DNA of 46,124 nt, taken from CAIXYX01 sp043806415 (lineage in GTDB: Archaea > Micrarchaeota > Micrarchaeia > Anstonellales > Anstonellaceae). Below, piece by piece: positions 33,021 to 40,334 of the stretch. Positions within the stretch are counted from its first letter, which is position 1. Each line of letters starts with the position of its first letter. Both the position numbers and the translations under genes were made by a program. The notes beneath the pieces were generated by a model. That model was not told the DNA's origin. It made no database searches and worked only from the letters and a program-made list of their open reading frames with translations. Location: the NCBI GenBank assembly GCA_043806415.1, contig JAZDHB010000025.1, positions 1 through 46,124 on the forward strand. Direction: 5' to 3'.

Positions 33021-33767
33021 TTACAACCTGACGATGCCGCAGTTCTTCGCGTCCGGTCGTTTCCACGCCTCCTTGTCGTCAAACCCGCGCCGGAGCGCGT
33101 AGCAGCAGTTCATGAAGTCCGAGTGGGACACGACGACCACCCTCTTCCCGGCGTATTCGCGGTCCATCTTCGAGAGGAATTTTTCCGCCCGGTGCTTCAT
33201 CTGCTCCCAGCTCTCGCCGCCGGGCGGTTTGATGACGTGGATTTGGCCAGCCATCCGGTCGTTGTGGATGCCTCGCGCGCGCCCGGCGACCAGCGCATCC
33301 ATGTTCCGGCCCGAATAGTCCCCGTAATCCTGCTCGCGCGCGAGCGGCTCGAGCTTGATGTTCGTCCTCCATTTCGCGGCCAGCGGCCGGGCGGTGGCGA
33401 TGGCCCTCGTGAGCGGGCTGGAGAGGAGGGCGGCCGGCTTCATGTCCTCCGGCCATTCTTGAGCGAGCTTCTTGGCCTGCGCCACCCCGTCCCGGTCAAG
33501 CATGGCGTCGATGCGGCTGCCGTTGAGCACGCCCTTGAGGTTGCCCTTGCACTTGCCGTGGCGAACCATCCAGACGAAGGCCCGTTTTCGGCGCGATTTT
33601 GCTTGTTCGGGTTTATGGCGCGCCTTCGCGCGTCCGAGAATAATGCGTGCGCCGGCTCGTCCGAACCGCTTCGAGCGGCCGAGATTCGGGCGTGCTTTGG
33701 TGCTTCCGAACCCATGGCGGGCCTTTTCGCGTTCGGGTTTATGGCGTGCCTTAGCCTTGTTGCCCAT
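33021..33767 (-). CDS. Histidine phosphatase superfamily protein with basic N-terminal extension
   Basis: 248 residues from ATG 33767. A 60-residue Lys/Arg-rich extension containing repeats of KARHKPE precedes the catalytic domain: WMVRHGKCKGN, SPLTRAIATA, PGGESWEQM, VVVSHSDFMN. The extension is probably disordered and could bind nucleic acid or polyphosphate; that is inference. TATA-like sequence (GTATATGG) ~20-25 bases before the ATG supports this start over 33857. Paralogue of the gene at 31274-31846. Confidence 0.85.
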   Translation of the reverse strand: MGNKAKARHKPEREKARHGFGSTKARPNLGRSKRFGRAGARIILGRAKARHKPEQAKSRRKRAFVWMVRHGKCKGNLKGVLNGSRIDAMLDRDGVAQAKKLAQEWPEDMKPAALLSSPLTRAIATARPLAAKWRTNIKLEPLAREQDYGDYSGRNMDALVAGRARGIHNDRMAGQIHVIKPPGGESWEQMKHRAEKFLSKMDREYAGKRVVVVSHSDFMNCCYALRRGFDDKEAWKRPDAKNCGIVRL

Positions 33768-33889
33768 GCCTTGGCTTTCCCCATATACTTTTAAAGATTT
33801 AACACCGAAGAGAATACCATACTCTTTACCTGCCGGAACAGCGAAAATTTCCGCCAAAGGGAAAACGAGGCTTGAACCGAGGTTATCTT

Positions 33890-36088
33890 ATGGTCCGCAA
33901 AGAATACGTCGTGGATGAAGTCCAGAAGATGATGAGCAACCTGACGAACGTGCGCAACGTGGCCATCTGCGCCCACGTCGACCACGGCAAGACCACGCTC
34001 ACCGACTCGCTCGTGGCCCGCGCCGGCCTCATCTCCAAGGAGACCGCCGGCGAGCAGCGCATGATGGACTTCGACGAGCAGGAGCAGGCCCGCGGCATCA
34101 CCATCAAGGCGGCCAACATATCGCTCGCCTTCCAGCTGCGCGAGAAGGACTACCTCGTCAACCTCATCGACACGCCCGGCCACGTCGATTTCGGCGGCCA
34201 CGTCACGCGCGCCATGCGCGCGGTGGACGGCGTCATCCTGGTGGTCGATTCCGTCGAGGGCGTCATGCCCCAGACCGAGACCGTGCTGCGCCAGGCGCTA
34301 AAAGAGAAGGCGCGCCCCTGCATCTTCATCAACAAGATCGACCGGCTGGTCAACGAGCTGCAGCTCACCGACGTGCAGATGCAGCAGCGCCTGCTCAAGA
34401 TCTTCGCCCAGATCAACAAGCTCATCGAGCAGTACGCCCCGCCCGAGCAGAAGGAGAAATGGCTCATCGACGTCAAGAAGGGCACCATCGCCTTCGGCTC
34501 GGCCTACCACAAATGGGCCATCTCCACCAAAGCGATGGAGCGCTTCAACATCAAGTTCGCCGACATCTTCAAGTACTGCCGCGAGGGCGAGGAAGGCCAC
34601 AAGACCCTGCGCGAGAAATCCCCGCTGGATGAGGTGCTGCTCGACATGATCGTCGAGCATTTGCCCTCTCCGGCGGAAGCGCAGCCGTACCGCATCCCGA
34701 CCATCTGGGCCAAGGGCGACATGGAATCCGAGCAGGGCAAGTCCATGCGAATGTGCGATGCCAACGCCAAGACCATCGGCGTGTGCGTCGGCGTGGTCAA
34801 CGACCCGCACGCGGGAGAGGTGGCCATCGTGCGCCTCTTCGCCGGCCGGGTGCGCAAAGGGGACATGCTCTACCTCGCCGCTCGTTTCGCTTCCGAGAAG
34901 GTGCAGCAGGTGGCCATCTACATGGGCCCCGACCGGGTGATGGTGGACAACGTCGTCGCCGGAAACATCGTGGGCATCGTGGGCCTGCGCGACATCTATG
35001 TCGGCGAGACCGTGTCCGACGGTCCGTGCGAGCCTTTCGAGCAGATCAAGCACTATTCCGAGCCGGTCGTCACGAAGTCGATCGAGGCCAAGGATTCCAA
35101 GGAACTGGCCAAGCTCATCATGGTGCTGCGCGCGCTGGCCAAGGAGGACCCGACCCTCAAAGTCGAGCTCAACCAGGACACGGGAGAGCACCTCATCTCC
35201 GGCATGGGCGAGCTGCACCTGGAGATCATCGAGTACAAGATCACCAAGGAGAAGGGCGTGGCCATCACCACCTCGCCCCCCATCGTCGTCTACCGCGAGA
35301 TCATCAGCGGCAATTCCGGCGTGGTGGAAGGCAAGTCGCCCAACAAGCACACCAAGCTCAAATTCGAGGTCGAGCCCCTGCCCGAGACCGTCATCAAGGC
35401 GTTCGACGAGGGCAAGATCCCCGAGGGCAAGCCCAAGGGCAAGGTGCTGGTCGAGACCCTGGTCGAGGCGGGCCTGCCCCGCGACGAGGCGAAGAGCGTG
35501 GTGGACATCCACAACCGCTCCATCTTTATCAACGACACGCGCGGCATCCAGTACCTCAACGAGATCATGGAGCTCATGATCCAGGGCTTCGAGGAGGCGC
35601 TGGACAAGGGGCCCCTGTGCAAGGAGCGGGTGTTCGGCGTGAAGGTGAAAATCATCGATGCCACCATCCACGAGGACCCGGTCCACCGCGGCCCGGCCCA
35701 GATCATCCCGGCCACCAAGCGGCCCATCTACGCGGCCCTCCTGTACGCGGGCGTCACCTTGCAGGAGCCCAAGCAGAAGATCACCATCCTCGTGCCCGGC
35801 GACTACATGAGCAACGTCATCACGCTCGTGCAGGGCCGGCGCGGCACGATGCTGGACATCCAGCAGGAAGGCGAAGGGGCCACGCTCGTCGCCAAACTGG
35901 CCGTGTCCGAATTGTTCGGATTCTCCAACGACCTGCGCAGCGCCACGCAAGGGCGCGCCATCTGGTACCAGGAATACGCCGGATTCGAGCCCCTGCCGCG
36001 GGAAATGCTGCTCAAGACCGTCAAGCAGATCCGCGAGCGGAAAGGGGACAAGCCCGATCCGCCGACGCCCGCCGACTTCCTGGAATAA
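33890..36088 (+). CDS. fusA: Translation elongation factor aEF-2
   Basis: 732 residues from ATG 33890, with GAGGT ~9 bases upstream. GTPase motifs AHVDHGKTT (~28-36), DTPGHVDF and NKIDR, then domains II-V of archaeal/eukaryal EF-2. The diphthamide-site segment IHEDPVHRGPAQIIP is present, putting the modified histidine at residue 599; Dph6 is encoded at 14015-14680. It drives ribosomal translocation. Dense use of G/C-ending codons indicates high expression. Nothing missing. Confidence 0.97.
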   Translation: MVRKEYVVDEVQKMMSNLTNVRNVAICAHVDHGKTTLTDSLVARAGLISKETAGEQRMMDFDEQEQARGITIKAANISLAFQLREKDYLVNLIDTPGHVDFGGHVTRAMRAVDGVILVVDSVEGVMPQTETVLRQALKEKARPCIFINKIDRLVNELQLTDVQMQQRLLKIFAQINKLIEQYAPPEQKEKWLIDVKKGTIAFGSAYHKWAISTKAMERFNIKFADIFKYCREGEEGHKTLREKSPLDEVLLDMIVEHLPSPAEAQPYRIPTIWAKGDMESEQGKSMRMCDANAKTIGVCVGVVNDPHAGEVAIVRLFAGRVRKGDMLYLAARFASEKVQQVAIYMGPDRVMVDNVVAGNIVGIVGLRDIYVGETVSDGPCEPFEQIKHYSEPVVTKSIEAKDSKELAKLIMVLRALAKEDPTLKVELNQDTGEHLISGMGELHLEIIEYKITKEKGVAITTSPPIVVYREIISGNSGVVEGKSPNKHTKLKFEVEPLPETVIKAFDEGKIPEGKPKGKVLVETLVEAGLPRDEAKSVVDIHNRSIFINDTRGIQYLNEIMELMIQGFEEALDKGPLCKERVFGVKVKIIDATIHEDPVHRGPAQIIPATKRPIYAALLYAGVTLQEPKQKITILVPGDYMSNVITLVQGRRGTMLDIQQEGEGATLVAKLAVSELFGFSNDLRSATQGRAIWYQEYAGFEPLPREMLLKTVKQIRERKGDKPDPPTPADFLE

Positions 36089-36296
36089 GGGAAGGAGGCC
36101 CGCGCGGACAAAACGAAAAAGGAAGCACGCTGGCAAAACAACGATCCGGGGCGCGAGGCGAGCGCGCCCGTTTCCTTCTTTGTTTCCTTCTTTTGATTTT
36201 TCCTTTCTTTTGATTTTTTTATCTGCGCCGTTTCCTTCTTTTTATCCTTTCCATCTCCTACCATATCTATAAAAATCCAGCCTCGCTATCCTCCCC

Positions 36297-36830
36297 ATGG
36301 AACTTCACCCCAACGTGTTGCTCTATATCCTCAAGCGGGAATGGGCGTTTTTCTCCCTGGGCATCCTCCTCGTTCTGGCGGGCATCGCCACCCCCTTCAT
36401 GGGCGCCCCGTTCGAATTCAGCCTCGTGTCGGGTGCCATCGGCGTCTTCCTGCTCGTGTTCACCGCGGGCTATTCGCATCTTTACTGCCAGACCACCCGC
36501 CTCTACCTGTCCGGCGAGGAGATCGTCTATGATTCGGGCATCCTGAACAAGATATCCCGCCGGATCCCATTGCATATCTTCAGCGAAACGGCCATCCAGC
36601 GCACCTTCTTCGACACGCTCCTGGGCTCCGGCACCCTGCGCGTCTATGGCCGGCCGGGCTCGCATGCCGACATCTCGGTCTCGGAAGTCAAATTGGCCGA
36701 CATCAAGGCGATGCAGGGGGCCATCCTGGAGCTGGTGCACGAGCTGCCGCCCAGCCTGCCGGACCAGTACGGTGTCGCGGACCCGAGCAAGGCCCCGAAG
36801 CCGGCCGCCCCGGCCCCGGCGAAAAAATAG
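36297..36830 (+). CDS. PH-domain membrane protein (YdbS/DUF304-like)
   Basis: 177 residues. Two adjacent membrane helices (WAFFSLGILLVLAGIATPFM and FSLVSGAIGVFLLVFTAGYS) followed by a bacterial-PH-type domain: TTRLYLSGEEIVYDSGIL, KISRRIPLHIFSETAIQRTF, GSGTLRVYG. The Pro/Ala/Lys tail is low complexity. TATA CTATAAAAA at 36268-36275 gives a leaderless start at ATG 36297. Function in the family is not well defined. Confidence 0.82.
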   Translation: MELHPNVLLYILKREWAFFSLGILLVLAGIATPFMGAPFEFSLVSGAIGVFLLVFTAGYSHLYCQTTRLYLSGEEIVYDSGILNKISRRIPLHIFSETAIQRTFFDTLLGSGTLRVYGRPGSHADISVSEVKLADIKAMQGAILELVHELPPSLPDQYGVADPSKAPKPAAPAPAKK

Positions 36831-36947
36831 GAAAAAAATCAGGCGCCCGGCGTATCGCCACTCGTTTTCCCGGCCGTCCCGCAGGCATCCGGTTTTCGCA
36901 ACGCCTTCCTCTGTTTTTTTGGAATCTCCTGGTTTTCAGGCCTGCCC

Positions 36948-37763
36948 TCACATCCCGGTCACTTCCTTGGCCTGGGCCAGGAAGATGGCGATGAGATAGA
37001 CGCCATAAGCGGCCAGGAACAGCATCCCGCCCGTCCGCACCAGGCGCCGGTCGGTTGCCGCGGCGTAGAAGAGCAGGATGTTGGCGGCCAGCGTGAGCAT
37101 GTAGGACACGCTTTTTTCCATCAGGTGGCGCAGCACGAGCAGCCAGGTGATGGCGGCCAGGATGCCGGCCACGATGGCGACCGAGAAGGCGGAAGCCAGC
37201 AAGCCCGCCACGGCCACCGGGTTGATGGGCACGTTGGCGGCGATGAGCTGGATGAGCACGATGGCGCTGATGATGCACAGCGAATCGGTGAGGGCGGATT
37301 CGAGCGTGAGCAGGTTGCGCGTATCGGGCGAAATGGAAGCCTTTTCCACCAAGGTGATGACGATGGTCGAACAGGTGCCGCCCAGCACGGCGCCCAAAAG
37401 AAGGCCCGGCAGCAGGCTCCATCCCAAGCCGGTCCATGCCAGCAGGGCCACGCCGGCCACGGTGAGCACGAAGGTCAGGGCCGTGAAGGCCACGGCCTTG
37501 GGGATGGTGCGCACAAACTGGAAAATCGGCAAGCTGATGCCGCCGTTGAACAACATGATGACGAGCGCCAGGGCCCCGATGAAGGGGGCGAGGCCGGCCA
37601 GCACCGAACCGGGCCCGGAATCCACCACGTGCAGCAGGGGGCCGAGGATGAAACCCAGCGCCATGAGCACCAGCACGGACGAGATGCGCGTGCGCTCGAA
37701 GATGAGGTTGGCCGCGAATCCCGAGAAGAGGATGATGCTCAGGACGAGGAACAGTTCATACAT
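36948..37763 (-). CDS. Cation/proton antiporter-like protein, truncated or chimeric
   Basis: 271 residues. The first ~225 match the N-terminal half of Na+/H+ antiporters (GFILGPLLHVV, LFNGGISLPI, GAVLGGTCSTIVITLVEKAS, ESALTDSLCII). Such proteins normally have ~390 or more residues and a second half; here the sequence passes into a ~45-residue end, TDRRLVRTGGMLFLAAYGVYLIAIFLAQ, that looks more like the last helix of cation/Ca2+ exchangers. This may reflect an in-frame deletion or fusion. Transport activity is uncertain. Confidence 0.75.
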   Translation of the reverse strand: MYELFLVLSIILFSGFAANLIFERTRISSVLVLMALGFILGPLLHVVDSGPGSVLAGLAPFIGALALVIMLFNGGISLPIFQFVRTIPKAVAFTALTFVLTVAGVALLAWTGLGWSLLPGLLLGAVLGGTCSTIVITLVEKASISPDTRNLLTLESALTDSLCIISAIVLIQLIAANVPINPVAVAGLLASAFSVAIVAGILAAITWLLVLRHLMEKSVSYMLTLAANILLFYAAATDRRLVRTGGMLFLAAYGVYLIAIFLAQAKEVTGM

Positions 37764-38026
37764 GGCCGATCACGCCCTTTGAACGGGCCGGGTGTTTTTA
37801 TTCGTGCCTGTCTTGCGCCTATCGTTTCCCTCGGCAACCGGGCGTGGATGAAAATGAGCGCCCCAGCCGGGCTTTAGACAAAAAGTGCCACTTTGCAACT
37901 CTTAGACGTTCAAATCCCGACAAAATCAATGGAAATAAAGGCATTTTCGACTCCAACCTTCTATCTCAGACTTCTTCTACTTAAAATTAGTCGAACGGCT
38001 TTCCAAACAGGGATTCGGTTTTCCAT

Positions 38027-38605
38027 TTATGCGCCATTTTTGTCCAGACAGCATTTCTTATACTTCTTTCCTGAACCGCAGGGGCAGGGCTCGTTGCGGC
38101 CTATCTTGCGAGGAAGCGGGGCGGTCGGCAATGACGTTTTTCCAGCCGTGCCGATATCTTCATATTCGGAAACGGGAGTCAGATGAGAATGCTCGACCTC
38201 TTTCTCCGTGAGTATCGCGATGAATTTTAGGCATTCTTCCTCGTTGGCCGAGAAGAAGATTGCTCCCTCCACGACCTCAGCGAAGAACTTCGCGCCGAGC
38301 AAGCCAGATGCAATCTGATCATCTTCGTCATAATACGGGCTTCCCTCTTCACCCATGCGGCTCATATCCATTTGGATTTCGGCAAGCGGGCGCCAAGCCA
38401 ACTCCCGTTCGACTTTCCCGCCCCGCATCCTAAATACCCTGATGTCCTGTCCTTTGGCGTATTTGAAGAGGAGTTCGATTATTTGGTCATGATCGAAAGA
38501 TTTCTTCTGAGTGAAATCAAGAATTACCTCGAAATAATAGTCGAAACCGAAGATTTGCTCGAGCTCCTCATAGGGCTTACCAGTCAATTCCATAAACGCT
38601 CCCAT
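38027..38605 (-). CDS. SEC-C zinc-motif protein
   Basis: 192 residues. The C-terminal 20 or so residues form a textbook SEC-C motif, GRNEPCPCGSGKKYKKCC, a zinc-binding element found at the end of SecA and in many unrelated proteins. The rest (an alpha/beta domain, with a large acidic patch GEEGSPYYDEDD) is not recognised. It starts one base after the stop of the DUF4143 ATPase gene, so the two are translationally coupled. ATG 38593 is an alternative start. More AT-rich than the surrounding genes. Confidence 0.82.
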   Translation of the reverse strand: MGAFMELTGKPYEELEQIFGFDYYFEVILDFTQKKSFDHDQIIELLFKYAKGQDIRVFRMRGGKVERELAWRPLAEIQMDMSRMGEEGSPYYDEDDQIASGLLGAKFFAEVVEGAIFFSANEEECLKFIAILTEKEVEHSHLTPVSEYEDIGTAGKTSLPTAPLPRKIGRNEPCPCGSGKKYKKCCLDKNGA

Positions 38606-39841
38606 TCAACCGGATTTTTCATCCGCCTTTTCCGTCATCCATTTCCAGGCCGGCACCATCTTGACTTTGCGCCCGTCCACTCCGAAATGGTCTTCCTGTT
38701 CCAGCGTGACAATCGTCCCTTCATCCAGCCTGAATTTCTTCATGGCCAGAACAAGGCCGTCTATCTCACGCTGGCGGTTGCTGTCTTCCATCTTGTGGCA
38801 GACTTGGACGGCTGAGCTTATCCGCCCTTTCTGTTTGAGCAGGAAGTCGCACTCACCCGCTTCTTCTTTGTAATAATACAATTCCTTTCCCTGACGCCTC
38901 AATGCCAGAAATACGGCATTCTCAAGCATCCGGCCCTCATCTGCCGAGAAAGAAAGCGAATTTGCTCTCGCCAAACCGTTGTCTATGCAGTAGGCCTTCT
39001 TTGGGGCCACCAATTGCTTGGCTGGAGAGTAGTCGAAACCGGGCAGGTAGAAGAACAGGTAGCTGTCCTCCAGGTAGGTGCCATATTGCGTTATGCTGTT
39101 GGTGGATCCCGCGTCAAAGACTTTCCTCAAACGATTGTAGGAAAATTCCTTACCCACATTGGAAACCAGATGGAGCGCCATGTCCTTGAGCAGTTTGCCA
39201 TCCCTGATCGGGTATCGAGTCATGATGTCGCGCGATAGTATGTCTGCGAGCAACTCTTGCAAGACCTCGTCCCGCTCCTTTTTGAGATAGGCCGGGAATC
39301 CGCCTTCGCGCAGATAGCGCTTGGCGCTTGCGGCATCTGCCTTTATGCCTCGGAAAGACAGAAATTCAGAATATGAGAATGGGAAAAGCTCATACGTGAG
39401 GTGCCGACCCGTCAAGAGGGTGCCTAATTCCTTAGACAATAGAGAAGCATTGGAACCGGTGAGCACGAACTTCTTGCCCTTGCCCAAGGAGCCGCTGACA
39501 TAACGCTCCCATCCCTTGATGTTCTGAACTTCATCGAAAAGGCACAGCTCGGCCGGCCCGAATTCCTCAGTCAGGACCTCTTCCAGACGGTGGAAGTCCT
39601 GCGCCTCGAAACCCGCGAGACGGGAATCCTCGAAACTGGTGTAATGGAATTTCTTGGCCCGCTTTGCCAACTGGCGCAAAAGCGTGCTCTTGCCGCCCCG
39701 GCGCACACCAGAAATGACGGTGGCGAAATCAGCGTCCGGGCTTATCCCTTTGGTGAGCTGCCTCGGGAGGTCTTTTTCGTCCATCTCGAGATCTGCCCTC
39801 TGCTTTCGCACCACCTGCTGCATGGTTTCGACCGGTATCAT
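38606..39841 (-). CDS. AAA ATPase with DUF4143 domain
   Basis: 411 residues from ATG 39841. Walker A GVRRGGKSTLL, Walker B LCLFDEVQNI, sensor VLTGSNASLL, then the DUF4143 nuclease-like C-terminal domain with LENAVFLALRRQGKELYYYK and ECDFLL. These archaeal/bacterial ATPases are abundant, often mobile or defence-related, and their function is largely unknown. A TATA (minus strand, 39861-39873) ~25 bases upstream supports a leaderless start at 39841 rather than 39892. Coupled to the SEC-C gene. Confidence 0.88.
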   Translation of the reverse strand: MIPVETMQQVVRKQRADLEMDEKDLPRQLTKGISPDADFATVISGVRRGGKSTLLRQLAKRAKKFHYTSFEDSRLAGFEAQDFHRLEEVLTEEFGPAELCLFDEVQNIKGWERYVSGSLGKGKKFVLTGSNASLLSKELGTLLTGRHLTYELFPFSYSEFLSFRGIKADAASAKRYLREGGFPAYLKKERDEVLQELLADILSRDIMTRYPIRDGKLLKDMALHLVSNVGKEFSYNRLRKVFDAGSTNSITQYGTYLEDSYLFFYLPGFDYSPAKQLVAPKKAYCIDNGLARANSLSFSADEGRMLENAVFLALRRQGKELYYYKEEAGECDFLLKQKGRISSAVQVCHKMEDSNRQREIDGLVLAMKKFRLDEGTIVTLEQEDHFGVDGRKVKMVPAWKWMTEKADEKSG

Positions 39842-39860
39842 GGCACTATTGAATCCTAGG

Positions 39861-39892
39861 AAGTATATAAAGGTGTGCAATATATCGCACAC
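39861..39892 (-). promoter_or_regulatory. Promoter and operator-like palindrome of the DUF4143 ATPase gene
   Basis: TATA element CTTTATATACTT (minus strand) at 39861-39873, directly flanked by the inverted repeat GTGTGC-(8)-GCACAC at 39873-39892. GTGC/GCAC half sites continue to ~39937. The placement next to the TATA/BRE region suggests a repressor site. Confidence 0.5.
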
Positions 39893-39947
39893 TTCTGTGC
39901 AGTATGATGAACACTACTGTGCATTAGTAATGCGCACTTTGCTGTTC

Positions 39948-39972
39948 TGTCATGTAATTCGATTACATGACA
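39948..39972. repeat. 11-bp perfect inverted repeat
   Basis: TGTCATGTAAT-TCG-ATTACATGACA. It lies in the AT-rich gap between the DUF4143 ATPase promoter and tRNA-Arg (39893-40057), which otherwise contains no gene I can see. It could be a regulator site or an RNA hairpin. Confidence 0.7.
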
Positions 39973-40057
39973 AATCCAAAAATGGTTCCCCCGCCTCTAT
40001 CTGATAAATGAGATCAAGGCCTAATATAATATGGTCTTTAGTGTATAAAAATGTATT

Positions 40058-40179
40058 CGCCCCAGCCGGGATTTGAACCCGGATCGTGAGCTTTCGCCTT
40101 TCCAGGCTACTCGCATTCGTGCATCGGTAGCACTTGCCATTCGGAGGCTCGCGTCCTATCCAGGTTGGACTACCAGGGC
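40058..40179 (-). tRNA. tRNA-Arg (CCG anticodon) with a 48-base intron
   Basis: Exons are 40179-40141 and 40092-40058; the intron is 40140-40093, after position 37. Acceptor GCCCTGG pairs with CTGGGGC (two G-T wobbles). D arm GTCC/GGAC; anticodon stem CGAGC with GCTCA (one terminal C-A mismatch), loop CTCCGA|A, anticodon CCG. T arm CCGGG-TTCAAAT-CCCGG. Discriminator G. The intron folds as GGC..GTGC/GCAC..GCC. The mismatch makes the amino-acid call slightly less certain. Confidence 0.82.
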
Positions 40180-40334
40180 AGCATCAGCTATGGCGCATCG
40201 CAAATTTATAAACCAAATGAGACGTGTTTTCGCCATATGCTGCGGTCTCCGTCTTCAGCCCGTCCATTTTTTCACAAACGCAGGCCTCGAACGATACCAT
40301 TCAATTTTATTAACCTTAAGAATTCCACTCTCCC

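Noticed and set aside
34298..36136. Long minus-strand frame opposite EF-2
   Set aside because: His/Asp/Leu-rich composition is typical of an antisense frame created by G/C-ending codons of the real gene; no motif.
37905..37925. GTTCAAATCCC, similar to a tRNA T loop, suggesting another att site or tRNA fragment
   Set aside because: The flanking bases do not form a T stem or acceptor, and no tRNA with this end is seen in the window.
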